Source: Clostridia bacterium (GTDB lineage: Bacteria > Bacillota > Clostridia > Acetivibrionales > DSM-27016). Taken from it: a stretch of 64,000 nt of DNA. The DNA lies in contig JAOAIJ010000039.1 of the NCBI GenBank assembly GCA_026414765.1, positions 62,001 to 126,000 on the forward strand, read 5' to 3'. The notes below the pieces were generated by a model. The model did not search any database. It was given only the letters and a program-made list of their open reading frames with translations, and had not been told where the DNA came from. This document shows, piece by piece, positions 53,883-62,215 of the stretch (the stretch's first letter is position 1; every line of letters starts with the position of its first letter). The translations under genes were made by a program, and so were the position numbers.

Positions 53883-54632
53883 ATGTACACTAACTTTGCT
53901 TATATATATGATGAGATGATGTATGATGTTGATTATAAAAAATGGGCGGATTACATCGAAAAAATATTCAAGAGGTACAGACAAAAACCTTCATTGATTC
54001 TTGATTTAGGTTGTGGTACGGGAAGTTTTACTCTGGAGATGGCAAAAAGGGGCTATGAAATGATAGGTATAGATATTTCTCCGGACATGCTTTCATGTGC
54101 CCGTTCCAAAGCTGAGAATGCCGGTACGAATATACTTTACCTTAATCAGGACATGACGGAATTTGAGCTTTATGGAACGGTTGATGCAGTTGTATGCCTT
54201 ATGGACAGTGTTAATTATGTCACAGTAAAAAAAGAATTGCAAAAGCTTTTTAAGCTGGTAAACAACTACCTGAATCCTGGAGGCCTTTTTATATTTGATA
54301 TAAACACATGCTATAAATTTGACAAGGTACTGGATGGAAATGTGTTTTATGATGTAGGTGACGACATAACTTATATATGGGAAAACCGATTTGATAAAAG
54401 AAAAGGTATTTGCCAATTTGACCTGACATTTTTTGTGCGTGAAGGAATAAACTATAGGAAATATGAAGAAATACACCTTGAAAGGGCTTATACTCAAAAG
54501 GAGGTATCCCGTCTTATAGATAATTCCGGGATGGAATTGATTAATATTTATAACGAGATGGAGTTTAAACCTCCCTTTAATGAGAGCCTGAGAAATTTCT
54601 TTGTTTGCCGGGAAAGGGGAAAGACTAAATAA
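53883..54632 (+). CDS. Class I SAM-dependent methyltransferase
   Basis: 249 residues. Motif I is LDLGCGTGSFTLEMAKRGYE, then IGIDISPDMLSCAR and the following QDMTEFELYGTVDAVVCLMD. The substrate cannot be read. It lies downstream of the SASP terminator and has a GGGGG-type site. It may share transcription with the MGMT-like gene 56 bases downstream. Confidence 0.9.
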   Translation: MYTNFAYIYDEMMYDVDYKKWADYIEKIFKRYRQKPSLILDLGCGTGSFTLEMAKRGYEMIGIDISPDMLSCARSKAENAGTNILYLNQDMTEFELYGTVDAVVCLMDSVNYVTVKKELQKLFKLVNNYLNPGGLFIFDINTCYKFDKVLDGNVFYDVGDDITYIWENRFDKRKGICQFDLTFFVREGINYRKYEEIHLERAYTQKEVSRLIDNSGMELINIYNEMEFKPPFNESLRNFFVCRERGKTK

Positions 54633-54688
54633 ATAGTTATACTATTTACATACATATTGTTGGAAAAAGTGGAATTGAGGGGTACTAA

Positions 54689-54994
54689 ATGGGTTTTTTT
54701 GAAGATGTATACGGAATGGTAAGGCAAATTCCCATGGGAAAGGTTGCTACTTATGGTCAGATTGCAAAAATGCTCGGCGAGCCGAGGAAATCAAAAATTG
54801 TTGGGTGGGCTCTACATGCGAATCCATATTATGGGGATGTCCCGTGCCATAGGGTTGTAAACAGAAATGGTGAGCTAAGTGGAGGATTTGCATTTGGAGG
54901 AAGTAAAGCTCAAAAGTTACTACTTGAAGAGGAAGGAATAATTTTTGATCAGGGAGAGATAATAAACTTACAGAAATATTTATGGAAACCTTAA
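54689..54994 (+). CDS. MGMT/ATL-like DNA-binding domain protein
   Basis: 101 residues, only the DNA-binding domain of O6-alkylguanine-DNA alkyltransferase (VRQIPMGKVATYGQIAKMLG and the active-site-type DVPCHRVVNRNGELSG). Alkyltransferase-like (ATL) proteins of this size usually have W or A in place of the cysteine, but here PCHR is intact. So it is either a minimal methyltransferase or an ATL-like sensor that feeds nucleotide excision repair. Not decided by sequence. Confidence 0.87.
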   Translation: MGFFEDVYGMVRQIPMGKVATYGQIAKMLGEPRKSKIVGWALHANPYYGDVPCHRVVNRNGELSGGFAFGGSKAQKLLLEEEGIIFDQGEIINLQKYLWKP

Positions 54995-55090
54995 TATTGT
55001 GTATGTGTAGGGGTATGTCCAGGTGAAGAAATGAGCGGTTGTAGCGGGTAAATAACAGGATTTTGTTGACATAATGATGAAATTAATTCA

Positions 55091-55119
55091 TTGACAAGCT
55101 GTTTAGACATGTGTTAAAC
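55091..55119 (+). promoter_or_regulatory. Promoter of the cold-shock gene
   Basis: TTGACA (55091-55096) and TTAAAC (55114-55119) 17 bases apart, leaving a leader of about 65 bases as is common for csp genes. The -10 is weak. Confidence 0.45.
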
Positions 55120-55190
55120 TTTTAATTGTTTGATTGGTACGAATACTATACATACCAAATCATAGTAATTATTTCAGGAGGAGTGCAATA

Positions 55191-55394
55191 ATGGAAAGAG
55201 GAAGAGTAAAATGGTTTAATGCTGAAAAGGGTTTTGGCTTTATTGAAAGAGACGGAGGAAACGATGTTTTCGTTCATTTTTCAGCAATAAACATGGATGG
55301 ATTCAAGACATTGGAAGAAGGCGCTGAAGTTGAATTCGAAGTTGTTGAAGGAGCAAAAGGCCCTCAGGCAGCTAATGTTCAGAAGGCTATGTAA
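55191..55394 (+). CDS. Cold-shock protein (CspA family)
   Basis: 67 residues, start ATG at 55191 behind AGGAGG. The RNA-binding motifs KGFGFI and VFVHF are intact. It is a single OB-fold RNA chaperone. An upstream extension to 55134 in the same frame has no start site and is not protein-like. It is monocistronic with its own terminator. Confidence 0.96.
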   Translation: MERGRVKWFNAEKGFGFIERDGGNDVFVHFSAINMDGFKTLEEGAEVEFEVVEGAKGPQAANVQKAM

Positions 55395-55440
55395 TTAAAG
55401 TTAATTAGACTTTAACATAAATTCTAGTAGCCAGTAATTA

Positions 55441-55471
55441 CCCCGGTATATAATATTATATACCGGGGTTT
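55441..55471 (+). terminator. Terminator of the cold-shock gene
   Basis: CCCCGGTATATAAT and its perfect complement ATTATATACCGGGG follow one another directly, then TTTT. About 47 bases behind the stop. Confidence 0.85.
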
Positions 55472-55521
55472 TCAATATGTTGCAGCTTCAGGCTATGTAA
55501 GAAAGGTGACAGGAGAATATT

Positions 55522-56427
55522 ATGAGTGAAGAGTATACAAGTCTAAACAAAACCGAAGATTATATTATTGCTGCTACTGCTGCCGGAGGGACCGTAAGAG
55601 CTTTTGCGGCGACCACTACAAATATGGTTAGGGAAGCGAAAGCTACCCATGACCTTTCTATGGTATCTTCTGCTGCATTGGGCAGGACAATAACAGCGGC
55701 TGCCATAATGTCTAAGATGCTTAAAGGCGAAAAAGATACAGTTACAATACAAATTAAAGGTAATGGCCCTATCGGTGGGCTTGTTGTTGTTTCGGATTCA
55801 GCTGCCAATGTGCGGGGATATGTATACAATCCTCAGGTTGAGCTTCCGCTTAATGAAGCCGGTAAGCTGGACGTAGGCGGAGCAATAGGCAAAGAAGGCT
55901 ATATGAATGTAATTAAGGATTTGGGGCTGAAGGAGCCATATATAGGGTATGTTGATCTGGTTACAGGGGAAATAGGGGATGATATTGCATACTATTTTGC
56001 GTTGTCAGAACAGGTGCCTTCTGTAGTTGCACTTGGCGTATTAGTGGACACCGATGGAGGTATAATTAATGCCGGAGGATATATTATCCAGCTTATGCCG
56101 GGAGCCGAGGATAGCCTGATTAATTATATAGAAAACACAATAAATGCTATCCCTACTGTATCACAGCTGCTAGCTTATGGGGAATCCCCGGAAAGCATTC
56201 TGGAAATAATATTCGGTGAAAAAGATCTCAGGATTAATAGTAAATCGCCTTGCCGCTACTTATGCAACTGTTCCAGGGACAGGATGGAAAGAAATCTTAT
56301 CAGCGTGGGAAAGGATGAAATACGCAGTATCATAGAGGAGCAGCACGGCGCAGAACTCCATTGCCATTTTTGTAATAAAAAGTATCAATTCACTGAACAG
56401 GAACTAAAGGGACTTATTGGCGAATAA
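55522..56427 (+). CDS. hslO: Redox-regulated chaperone Hsp33
   Basis: 301 residues. The N-terminal domain starts with DYIIAATAAGGTVRAFAATT. The C-terminal zinc centre is seen in CRYLCNCSRDRM (C-x-C pair) and HCHFCNKKY (C-x2-C pair), the redox switch. It protects proteins under oxidative and heat stress. It is followed by the tRNA operon 180 bases on. Confidence 0.96.
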   Translation: MSEEYTSLNKTEDYIIAATAAGGTVRAFAATTTNMVREAKATHDLSMVSSAALGRTITAAAIMSKMLKGEKDTVTIQIKGNGPIGGLVVVSDSAANVRGYVYNPQVELPLNEAGKLDVGGAIGKEGYMNVIKDLGLKEPYIGYVDLVTGEIGDDIAYYFALSEQVPSVVALGVLVDTDGGIINAGGYIIQLMPGAEDSLINYIENTINAIPTVSQLLAYGESPESILEIIFGEKDLRINSKSPCRYLCNCSRDRMERNLISVGKDEIRSIIEEQHGAELHCHFCNKKYQFTEQELKGLIGE

Positions 56428-56546
56428 TGGGCTGAGAGCATTAATTGAGTGGTGTTTGAAAAATTACTATAAGCAAGCATGAAATAGAATTAAGCAGATA
56501 TAGAGAGTTTAATTTGTGTAATTTGAAATTAATAAGGTTTTTGATA

Positions 56547-56575
56547 TTGACTTTGAATTATTATTTTTGTATACT
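56547..56575 (+). promoter_or_regulatory. Promoter of the tRNA operon
   Basis: TTGACT (56547-56552) and TATACT (56570-56575) 17 bases apart. The start of transcription lies about 25 bases before the first tRNA. Confidence 0.75.
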
Positions 56576-56606
56576 ATGTATTGTCGCTTGACGGCGACAG
56601 ACATGT

Positions 56607-56682
56607 GGGCGCTTAGCTCAGCTGGGGGAGCACCTGCCTTACAAGCAGGGGGTCATAGGTTCGAGCCCTATAGTGCCCACCA
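56607..56682 (+). tRNA. tRNA-Val (anticodon TAC)
   Basis: Full cloverleaf: acceptor GGGCGCT/AGTGCCC, anticodon loop CTTACAA, T arm GGTTCGAGCCC, encoded CCA end. First gene of a five-tRNA operon. Confidence 0.97.
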
Positions 56683-56687
56683 CATGT

Positions 56688-56764
56688 GGCCCGGTAGTTC
56701 AGTTGGTTAGAATGCCAGCCTGTCACGCTGGAGGTCGAGGGTTCGAGCCCCTTCCGGGTCGCCA
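56688..56764 (+). tRNA. tRNA-Asp (anticodon GTC)
   Basis: Acceptor GGCCCGG/CCGGGTC, anticodon loop CTGTCAC, encoded CCA end. Five bases behind tRNA-Val. Confidence 0.97.
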
Positions 56765-56768
56765 ACTT

Positions 56769-56844
<76 letters not shown>

Positions 56845-56875
56845 AGATTTTTACTCAGGTAAAAATCTTATATAT

Positions 56876-56950
56876 GCGGGTTTAACTCAGCGGTAGAGTG
56901 TCACCTTGCCAAGGTGAAAGTCGCGAGTTCAAATCTCGTAACCCGCTCCA
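56876..56950 (+). tRNA. tRNA-Gly (anticodon GCC)
   Basis: Acceptor GCGGGTT/AACCCGC, anticodon loop TTGCCAA, encoded CCA end. Confidence 0.97.
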
Positions 56951-57000
56951 AATAGAGACTAGTCACTAAAGAATATTTAGTTCCTAGTCTCAAATATTCG

Positions 57001-57077
<77 letters not shown>

Positions 57078-57082
57078 GTATG

Positions 57083-57139
57083 AAAGTGGCTTGAATCAAG
57101 ACTTCTAAGGAAGTTGGAAATTCAAGTCACTTTTTGTTT
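57083..57139 (+). terminator. Terminator behind tRNA-Cys, inside the element
   Basis: AAAGTGGCTTGAAT pairs with ATTCAAGTCACTTT and is followed by TTTTGTTTTT. It lies in element DNA, so the element brought a new terminator for the tRNA operon. Confidence 0.75.
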
Positions 57140-57169
57140 TTCTGAGACCTTTGTGTTGTGTTTTAGGGG

Positions 57170-57220
57170 TAGACCTTTTCGTGGAGCAGGATAACGGTTC
57201 AAATACTAAGGGGGTCTACA
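57170..57220 (+). promoter_or_regulatory. Inverted repeat over the integrase ribosome binding site
   Basis: GTAGACC (57170-57176) and GGTCTAC (57214-57220) are perfect 7-base arms. The second arm includes part of the AAGGGGG site of the integrase, so folding would hide the site. Confidence 0.5.
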
Positions 57221-57221
57221 A

Positions 57222-58211
57222 ATGGCTAGAAAACGCATTTCTTTGGATGAAAAATTCAACTATTCAGAACCTTTTTGCTCTGAAAAAGAGGAAAATTCGG
57301 GCTTTAGTATGAAGGATTTTTTCTCGCAGCACGAGCAGTTTATGACTGTGAAAAAACTCGAAGGGCTTGCAAAAAAAACACTTCAAGACCATGTTGCTTT
57401 TATGAGGTATGTGCAGGAGTGGATGAAAACTGAGGTAAAGGACTACGAGGACCGTTTCGTCGAAAAGGGCTTATTTTTGGAGTATATCGCTTATATGTTC
57501 GGTAAGGAATATAAGCCCTGCACTATGAATTTGAGGCTGCGAACGCTTAAATGCTATTTGAGGTGGTTGTACTCTGAAAAGCTTATCAACGAGGATGTAT
57601 CAGCAAAAATCAAGCTTGTGAAAGTTCCTAAAGACACAAAAGAGCCATTAACTCCAGCGGAGATTAAGAGGATATTTAAGGTGCTGGATTTGGCAGAGTA
57701 TTCACATTACAGGGATTTTGTTATTATGCTTGTTATACTTGACTGTGGAGTCAGGATAAATGAACTGCTGAATGTCACTATTGATGATTACAACAATAAG
57801 GATAAGACCATTAAAATCGGCAGCGAGACTGCCAAGACCAGAGAAACAAGGATTTTACCCATCAGCCCCAAGACAGCCAAGCACCTTCAAAGACTGATTG
57901 ATATTGCCAAGACTAACAATGAGGAATACATTTTTAATTCGACCTATGGAGGCAGAATTTACACTCTTAATGTGATAAAGAATTTTGAGAAATACGGCAA
58001 ACAGGCTGGGATAACCAATAAACAGACTACGCCTCACCAGTACAGGAGGACATTCGCTGTAGAGTGCGTAAAGGCTGGAATGGATGTGTTTACACTACAG
58101 AAGATGTTGGGACACGCAAGCATTTCTACAACCCGTATTTATGTCAATCTTGATAATAGTCATTTGATTAACAGTCACAGCAAGATTAATGTGATATCCA
58201 AGTTCATATGA
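57222..58211 (+). CDS. Tyrosine recombinase (integrase)
   Basis: 329 residues. An N-terminal SAM-like core-binding domain (about 30-125) is followed by the catalytic domain with R178 (CGVRINELL), H272 and R275 (PHQYRRTFA), H298 (LGHAS) and the nucleophile Y307 (TTRIYVNL), a full catalytic set. It catalyses strand exchange between the element and the tRNA-Cys site. It lies directly beside the intact tRNA, the usual integrase placement. Confidence 0.95.
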   Translation: MARKRISLDEKFNYSEPFCSEKEENSGFSMKDFFSQHEQFMTVKKLEGLAKKTLQDHVAFMRYVQEWMKTEVKDYEDRFVEKGLFLEYIAYMFGKEYKPCTMNLRLRTLKCYLRWLYSEKLINEDVSAKIKLVKVPKDTKEPLTPAEIKRIFKVLDLAEYSHYRDFVIMLVILDCGVRINELLNVTIDDYNNKDKTIKIGSETAKTRETRILPISPKTAKHLQRLIDIAKTNNEEYIFNSTYGGRIYTLNVIKNFEKYGKQAGITNKQTTPHQYRRTFAVECVKAGMDVFTLQKMLGHASISTTRIYVNLDNSHLINSHSKINVISKFI

Positions 58212-58219
58212 GCAGAAGC

Positions 58220-58266
58220 TTCCAGCCGATGGCAGTATAACACTGTTGCCGGTTGGACTTTTTATG
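58220..58266 (+). terminator. Terminator of the integrase gene
   Basis: TCCAGCCGATGGCAG pairs with CTGTTGCCGGTTGGA (with wobbles) and is followed by CTTTTT, directly behind the stop. Confidence 0.65.
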
Positions 58267-58760
58267 TAGTAAACAGTAGATGATGACACTAACGGAGGAG
58301 GCGGTATAGAGGTTATGTTGCATTAGCATTTAAACGAAATGTACACCCAAAAAACTTTCAGCAATTAAATGATATTCATGAAGCCCAGCAATAATGCGGT
58401 ATACAGGTGAACAGTCTAACACAAAATTTATATCTGTTAAGTAACGGGCTTCTAATCAGAGCAGCCAAACACAACATTATTTTAACTGCTCATTGACTTA
58501 TTATGTTGCGATACAGGAAATTTGCCTTGACTTCTTCCCTTACCATTATCATTAATACTGTTCTAAATGCTGTATGAGGGATTGGCAGTATATACAGTAG
58601 TATATAATATACTCCCATGTGCTTACACTCTTATAATACTATTAAATTCTGATTGTTTGACACATCATGAGAATTTTTTTCACAATTAACCGCCTTTCCA
58701 TACATTACTTATGTCACAAATAGCAAAGTATTAACTTATTTATTATGGGAGGCGATAGAA
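58267..58760. other. Gene-free stretch inside the element
   Basis: About 495 bases between the integrase terminator and the sigma-like gene. No ORF with a ribosome binding site and no clear RNA structure was found. An AT-rich palindromic patch (GTATATA...TATATAATATAC) at about 58590-58613 is the only notable pattern. Confidence 0.4.
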
Positions 58761-59474
58761 ATGTTATTTATTACAGCACATGGAGCTATAACATATAGTT
58801 ATCAGGAATGGGAAGCAGATTTATATAGAAGACTGTCTGGAAAGTATAAGACATCGAAGATAAAGTTTATTATTGAAGTTGAAGATTTATGGAAGGATGG
58901 GTACTTCGATAAGTTATATAAAAAGCTGGCAGGGATAATCCGAGGAAAGGCTAAAAAGCATGTTGGGCAGTGGGGGAATACCTATAAAATTGAGGTAGAA
59001 GAACTGGAAAGCCTATATTCTGAACGGCTGTGGCGGCTATTTGAAGATGATTATTACTGCACATCATCGAAACTTTCTTTCTATGAGAACTTTATTAATC
59101 ATATTGAGAGTAATGTTCTTATGAACTATTTGAAGGGATTGAAGGCAAACAAAAGGTTTTTAGCTTATTCACAAAAAGAAGTTTGTTCATTTGAACAAGC
59201 AGTTGAAGATAGAAGCAGAGGGAACGCTTCAAATAAAGATAAGGCATTAGAGGTACCTGATGTTGCAGAGGAAGCACTGGCTAAAGTAATTATTGAAGAA
59301 ATATATGATAAAATTGGCAGTGGTTACTTCACAGAAAGGGAAGAGGCTGTCTTGAAGGCGTTAAGGCTTAACCCAGAGGCTAATTATAGCGAAATAGCAA
59401 GGATAACTGGATTGTCACATGCTAAACAGGTTCAAAGGGTAATGGAGTATATCAGGCGTAAACTATTGCCGTAA
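58761..59474 (+). CDS. Sigma-70-like factor (element cargo)
   Basis: 237 residues, start ATG behind GGGAGG. The N-terminal 140 residues have no clear domain, though the length and helical pattern (YSERLWRLFEDDYYC, FINHIESNVLMNYLKGL) resemble sigma region 2. The C-terminus is a region-4 type helix-turn-helix: FTEREEAVLKALRLNPEANY, SEIARITGLSHAKQVQRVME. Element-encoded sigma-like factors often switch late genes of phage or conjugative elements. No target promoter could be assigned here. Confidence 0.72.
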   Translation: MLFITAHGAITYSYQEWEADLYRRLSGKYKTSKIKFIIEVEDLWKDGYFDKLYKKLAGIIRGKAKKHVGQWGNTYKIEVEELESLYSERLWRLFEDDYYCTSSKLSFYENFINHIESNVLMNYLKGLKANKRFLAYSQKEVCSFEQAVEDRSRGNASNKDKALEVPDVAEEALAKVIIEEIYDKIGSGYFTEREEAVLKALRLNPEANYSEIARITGLSHAKQVQRVMEYIRRKLLP

Positions 59475-59693
59475 ACATGCCGCTGGGTAGAGCTGAAAGA
59501 GTTGGGAAAATCTAAAAATCAATACACCGGTTAGATAGACCTGTTCTTCTTATGGAACTATTTGCTGTACAACCCAATATCGTGTACTATCATTATAGAA
59601 AATTAATTGATAATTTGTTATTTTTGTTTTGCAGAATTCCTGAATTTTCTGCAATATTGAAAAAAATATCAAAAATGAAAAGATGATGTTTGC

Positions 59694-59699
59694 TATAAT
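59694..59699 (+). promoter_or_regulatory. Extended -10 promoter of the AraC gene
   Basis: TGCTATAAT is a perfect extended -10 (TGNTATAAT), 22 bases before the start codon. A good -35 is not seen. Confidence 0.5.
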
Positions 59700-59720
59700 T
59701 CGTATAGAAGGAGCAAGTAA

Positions 59721-61049
59721 ATGAATTACTATGAACGCGTTCAAAATGCACTTGATTTTATAGAAGATAATCTTACAGAGCCTATAGAGTTAGAGGAAAT
59801 TGCTTTAAAAGCTGATATGTCATTAACAAACTTTTACAGATTGTTTTACTCTATTGCCGGGTATACAGTTAAGGACTATATCCGAAGGAGAAGGCTTTCT
59901 CATGCCTCGATGCTGTTAACTAATACAAATATGAGGATTTTAGATATTTCACTGGAATGTCAATTTGAAAGTCAGGAAGCGTTTACAAGGGCATTTAAAC
60001 AGCAATTGGGGTGCACTCCGAAGGTGTGTAGGACAGGAATGAATTTATTCAGATTTGAAAGGATTGATATAATGGACACATATTTTGAAGTTCAAGATAA
60101 AGAACTCATTAAAAAGTACCCAGATATAAAGGTTTTCAAAAGGCTTGAACCAATAAAGGTTGCATATTACAAGGCATACAGCAGAACTCCAGAAAACGAC
60201 GCTTTTGCTGTGTTGAGGGAATGGGCGGAAAGGAGTAAACTGCATGTAGGAGATACTAAATACCGCATATTTGGATTTGACTCTCCTGACTCGAAGCCAG
60301 GTGATGAAATTTATGGTTATGAAGTATGGATGACGATAGACAAAGACTATGCTGTTAATGATGACAAGGTTCAATCAAAGTTGTTTGAAGGTGGAATGTA
60401 TGCCGTTACATCAACATTTATCAAAGACATTGTAACTACATGGGACAGGTTTAGAGAGTGGTTAAAGGTAAGCAAATATGGCTTGGGTAAACACCAGTAT
60501 CTTGAGGAACACCTGCCATTTAGTGAATGGGATAGGGATAAATCCCAGGGTGAACACAAAGTTGACTTGTATATGCCAATAGCTGATAAGGAAGATAAGG
60601 TGCCGGAGCAGATACTGCCAGTACAGGTAGTGTATTGTCGGGTAAATGGAGTAGAGAAGAAGGCTCCATTTGAGGCGTGGGGGATAATTCTTGATTGGGC
60701 TAACAAAAGTGGCCTTTTTAAAGGTCAACAACATAGTTTTTTCACTTATCATAACTACAACATTGAGAAAGACAAAGATAAACAGTGGTATGAGGTTATG
60801 GTAACTTACGATAGAAATATTGAAAATACTGATGAAAAAATAAAACTGAAAGTGTTTGAGGGTGGCGACTATATTACAAGCAAAACTATAAGAAAAAACC
60901 TTCCGAAAGCATGGAAGGATATGCTGCGCTGGCAGGATATAACAAAAACTAAAGGTGGAAAACACCAATGGGTAGAAGAATGGATTGTTATTGATGGCTC
61001 AATCTCAATGGAAACGGATATGAAGATTTATCTACCTGTACAGAAATAA
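59721..61049 (+). CDS. AraC family regulator with two GyrI-like effector-binding domains
   Basis: 442 residues. Residues 1-105 are an AraC-type double helix-turn-helix (IELEEIALKADMSLTNFYRL, and FESQEAFTRAFKQQLGCTPK) at the N-terminus. Two GyrI-like/effector-binding domains follow, at about 118-287 and 300-440, each ending in the ...HKVDLYMPI and ...TDMKIYLPV pattern. A single copy is usual; two in tandem suggests an internal duplication. It would bind small hydrophobic or cationic compounds and switch export or resistance genes. It is the last gene of the element. Confidence 0.92.
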   Translation: MNYYERVQNALDFIEDNLTEPIELEEIALKADMSLTNFYRLFYSIAGYTVKDYIRRRRLSHASMLLTNTNMRILDISLECQFESQEAFTRAFKQQLGCTPKVCRTGMNLFRFERIDIMDTYFEVQDKELIKKYPDIKVFKRLEPIKVAYYKAYSRTPENDAFAVLREWAERSKLHVGDTKYRIFGFDSPDSKPGDEIYGYEVWMTIDKDYAVNDDKVQSKLFEGGMYAVTSTFIKDIVTTWDRFREWLKVSKYGLGKHQYLEEHLPFSEWDRDKSQGEHKVDLYMPIADKEDKVPEQILPVQVVYCRVNGVEKKAPFEAWGIILDWANKSGLFKGQQHSFFTYHNYNIEKDKDKQWYEVMVTYDRNIENTDEKIKLKVFEGGDYITSKTIRKNLPKAWKDMLRWQDITKTKGGKHQWVEEWIVIDGSISMETDMKIYLPVQK

Positions 61050-61217
61050 CTTACCGTTTTACAAAGGAGGCTGGTAATATCTGCTGTAAGCTTGCTGTAA
61101 CTTGACTGTCAGGGTTAGCAGTAGTAAACTGAAGGTAACCGTTACATTTCTGCAAGAGTAAACAGGCTCAAAGCCTTATAATAACTGGGTTGTGACAACT
61201 GGATTAACTGTAGGGAA

Positions 61218-61264
61218 CTGCAAAACCTTTACTCCCCAGTTCAAATCTGGGTGGCGCCTCCAAA
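61218..61264. repeat. Right attachment site copy (tRNA-Cys 3' fragment)
   Basis: A partial tRNA-Cys gene: anticodon-loop end, variable loop, T arm, acceptor and CCA, but no 5' half, so not functional. It ends the integrated element. Confidence 0.88.
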
Positions 61265-61282
61265 TTATAACTCAAATTTTAA

Positions 61283-61322
61283 TACAACAAGAAGTCCTTA
61301 TATAAGGGCTTCTTGTTGTATT
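61283..61322 (+). terminator. Ancestral terminator of the tRNA operon
   Basis: TACAACAAGAAG pairs with CTTCTTGTTGTA through an inner CCTTATATAAGG. It lies 18 bases behind the tRNA fragment, the place expected for the original tRNA-Cys terminator before insertion. Confidence 0.75.
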
Positions 61323-61501
61323 TAGGGCAAAAATTCAGTAAGAATTCGTTCTGTTATATCCAAATATGATGTTAATAAGTGAGAAAAACGAGCATGTTTT
61401 TAGGATTTTTGGCATAAGGGTATGCGTACTATTCGGTGATTATGACATATAAATCTGATTTTTTGATGTGGTAGAATTATGAAAACTCTAGATGTATAAT
61501 G

Positions 61502-61540
61502 TTGGTACATGGTATTTTTCGTCCATGTACAATTTTTCTT
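61502..61540 (+). promoter_or_regulatory. Hairpin at the 5' end of the LysE transcript
   Basis: GTACATGG pairs with CCATGTAC and is followed by AATTTTTC. A TATAAT at 61495-61500 (weak TAGAAT at 17 bases) means the hairpin starts within about 10 bases of the transcript end. This could be a short attenuator. Confidence 0.4.
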
Positions 61541-61579
61541 ATGGAGGCTATTTAAATTGGTACTTTTAGGGGATTCAAT

Positions 61580-62215
61580 ATGATTGTAAAAGGTTTCAGA
61601 TTTGGAATGTTACTTCAGCTTGCGGTTGGACCGGTATGTGTTTTTATTTTTAATCTTGCAAGCAACAGAGGTTTTACAGAAGGCATTTTTGCTGTCATAG
61701 GAGTTACATTAATTGATGCATTATATATTCTTCTAGCTACTGTTGGCATTTCAAAGCTTGTCGATTTGAAAAGACATGAACGGTTATTTACTATAATAGG
61801 AGCATCCGTAATATTACTTTTTAGTCTAAATATCATTTTGGGAGCTGCATGTAGCATAGACATATTCCCCCAATTATCGGGTATCGCTGGCAACGTAAAT
61901 GCTTTAAGCGGATTCTGGCAAGCGGTTATTCTTACAGTTTCAAATCCCATTACGATATTGTTTTGGTCTGGAGTCTTTTCTGTAAAGATAATAGAACATA
62001 AAATGGGTAAAACAGATGTACTTTTTTTCGGCATTGGAGCTGCACTATCAACGTTTGTATTTTTGAGTTTAATTGTCTGTTTAGGAATGCTGTTTCATAG
62101 TTTTTTATCTGAGACATTCACAAAATTGCTGAATATTATCATTGCAATAATTCTTATACACTTTTCGGTAACAAACCTTGTGAAAAAAAGAAAAAGGAGT
62201 GATATTTCATTATGA
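61580..62215 (+). CDS. LysE/RhtB family amino acid exporter
   Basis: 211 residues with about six membrane segments. LLQLAVGPVCVFIFNLASNRG and GFWQAVILTVSNPITILFW are LysE/RhtB hallmarks (the G-P-V and NP elements). It exports an amino acid or a related small metabolite. The last base pair group overlaps the next gene (ATGA), so translation is coupled to the short-chain dehydrogenase. Confidence 0.88.
   Translation: MIVKGFRFGMLLQLAVGPVCVFIFNLASNRGFTEGIFAVIGVTLIDALYILLATVGISKLVDLKRHERLFTIIGASVILLFSLNIILGAACSIDIFPQLSGIAGNVNALSGFWQAVILTVSNPITILFWSGVFSVKIIEHKMGKTDVLFFGIGAALSTFVFLSLIVCLGMLFHSFLSETFTKLLNIIIAIILIHFSVTNLVKKRKRSDISL

Noticed and set aside
58267-58760. Hidden small gene or non-coding RNA in the element
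   Set aside because: Both strands checked; only very short frames without sites and no strong stem except an AT-rich palindromic patch.
61183-61220. Four AACTG words before the right attachment site as integrase arm sites
   Set aside because: Spacing is irregular (14, 9, 10) and no matching set lies at the left end, so the pattern may be chance.
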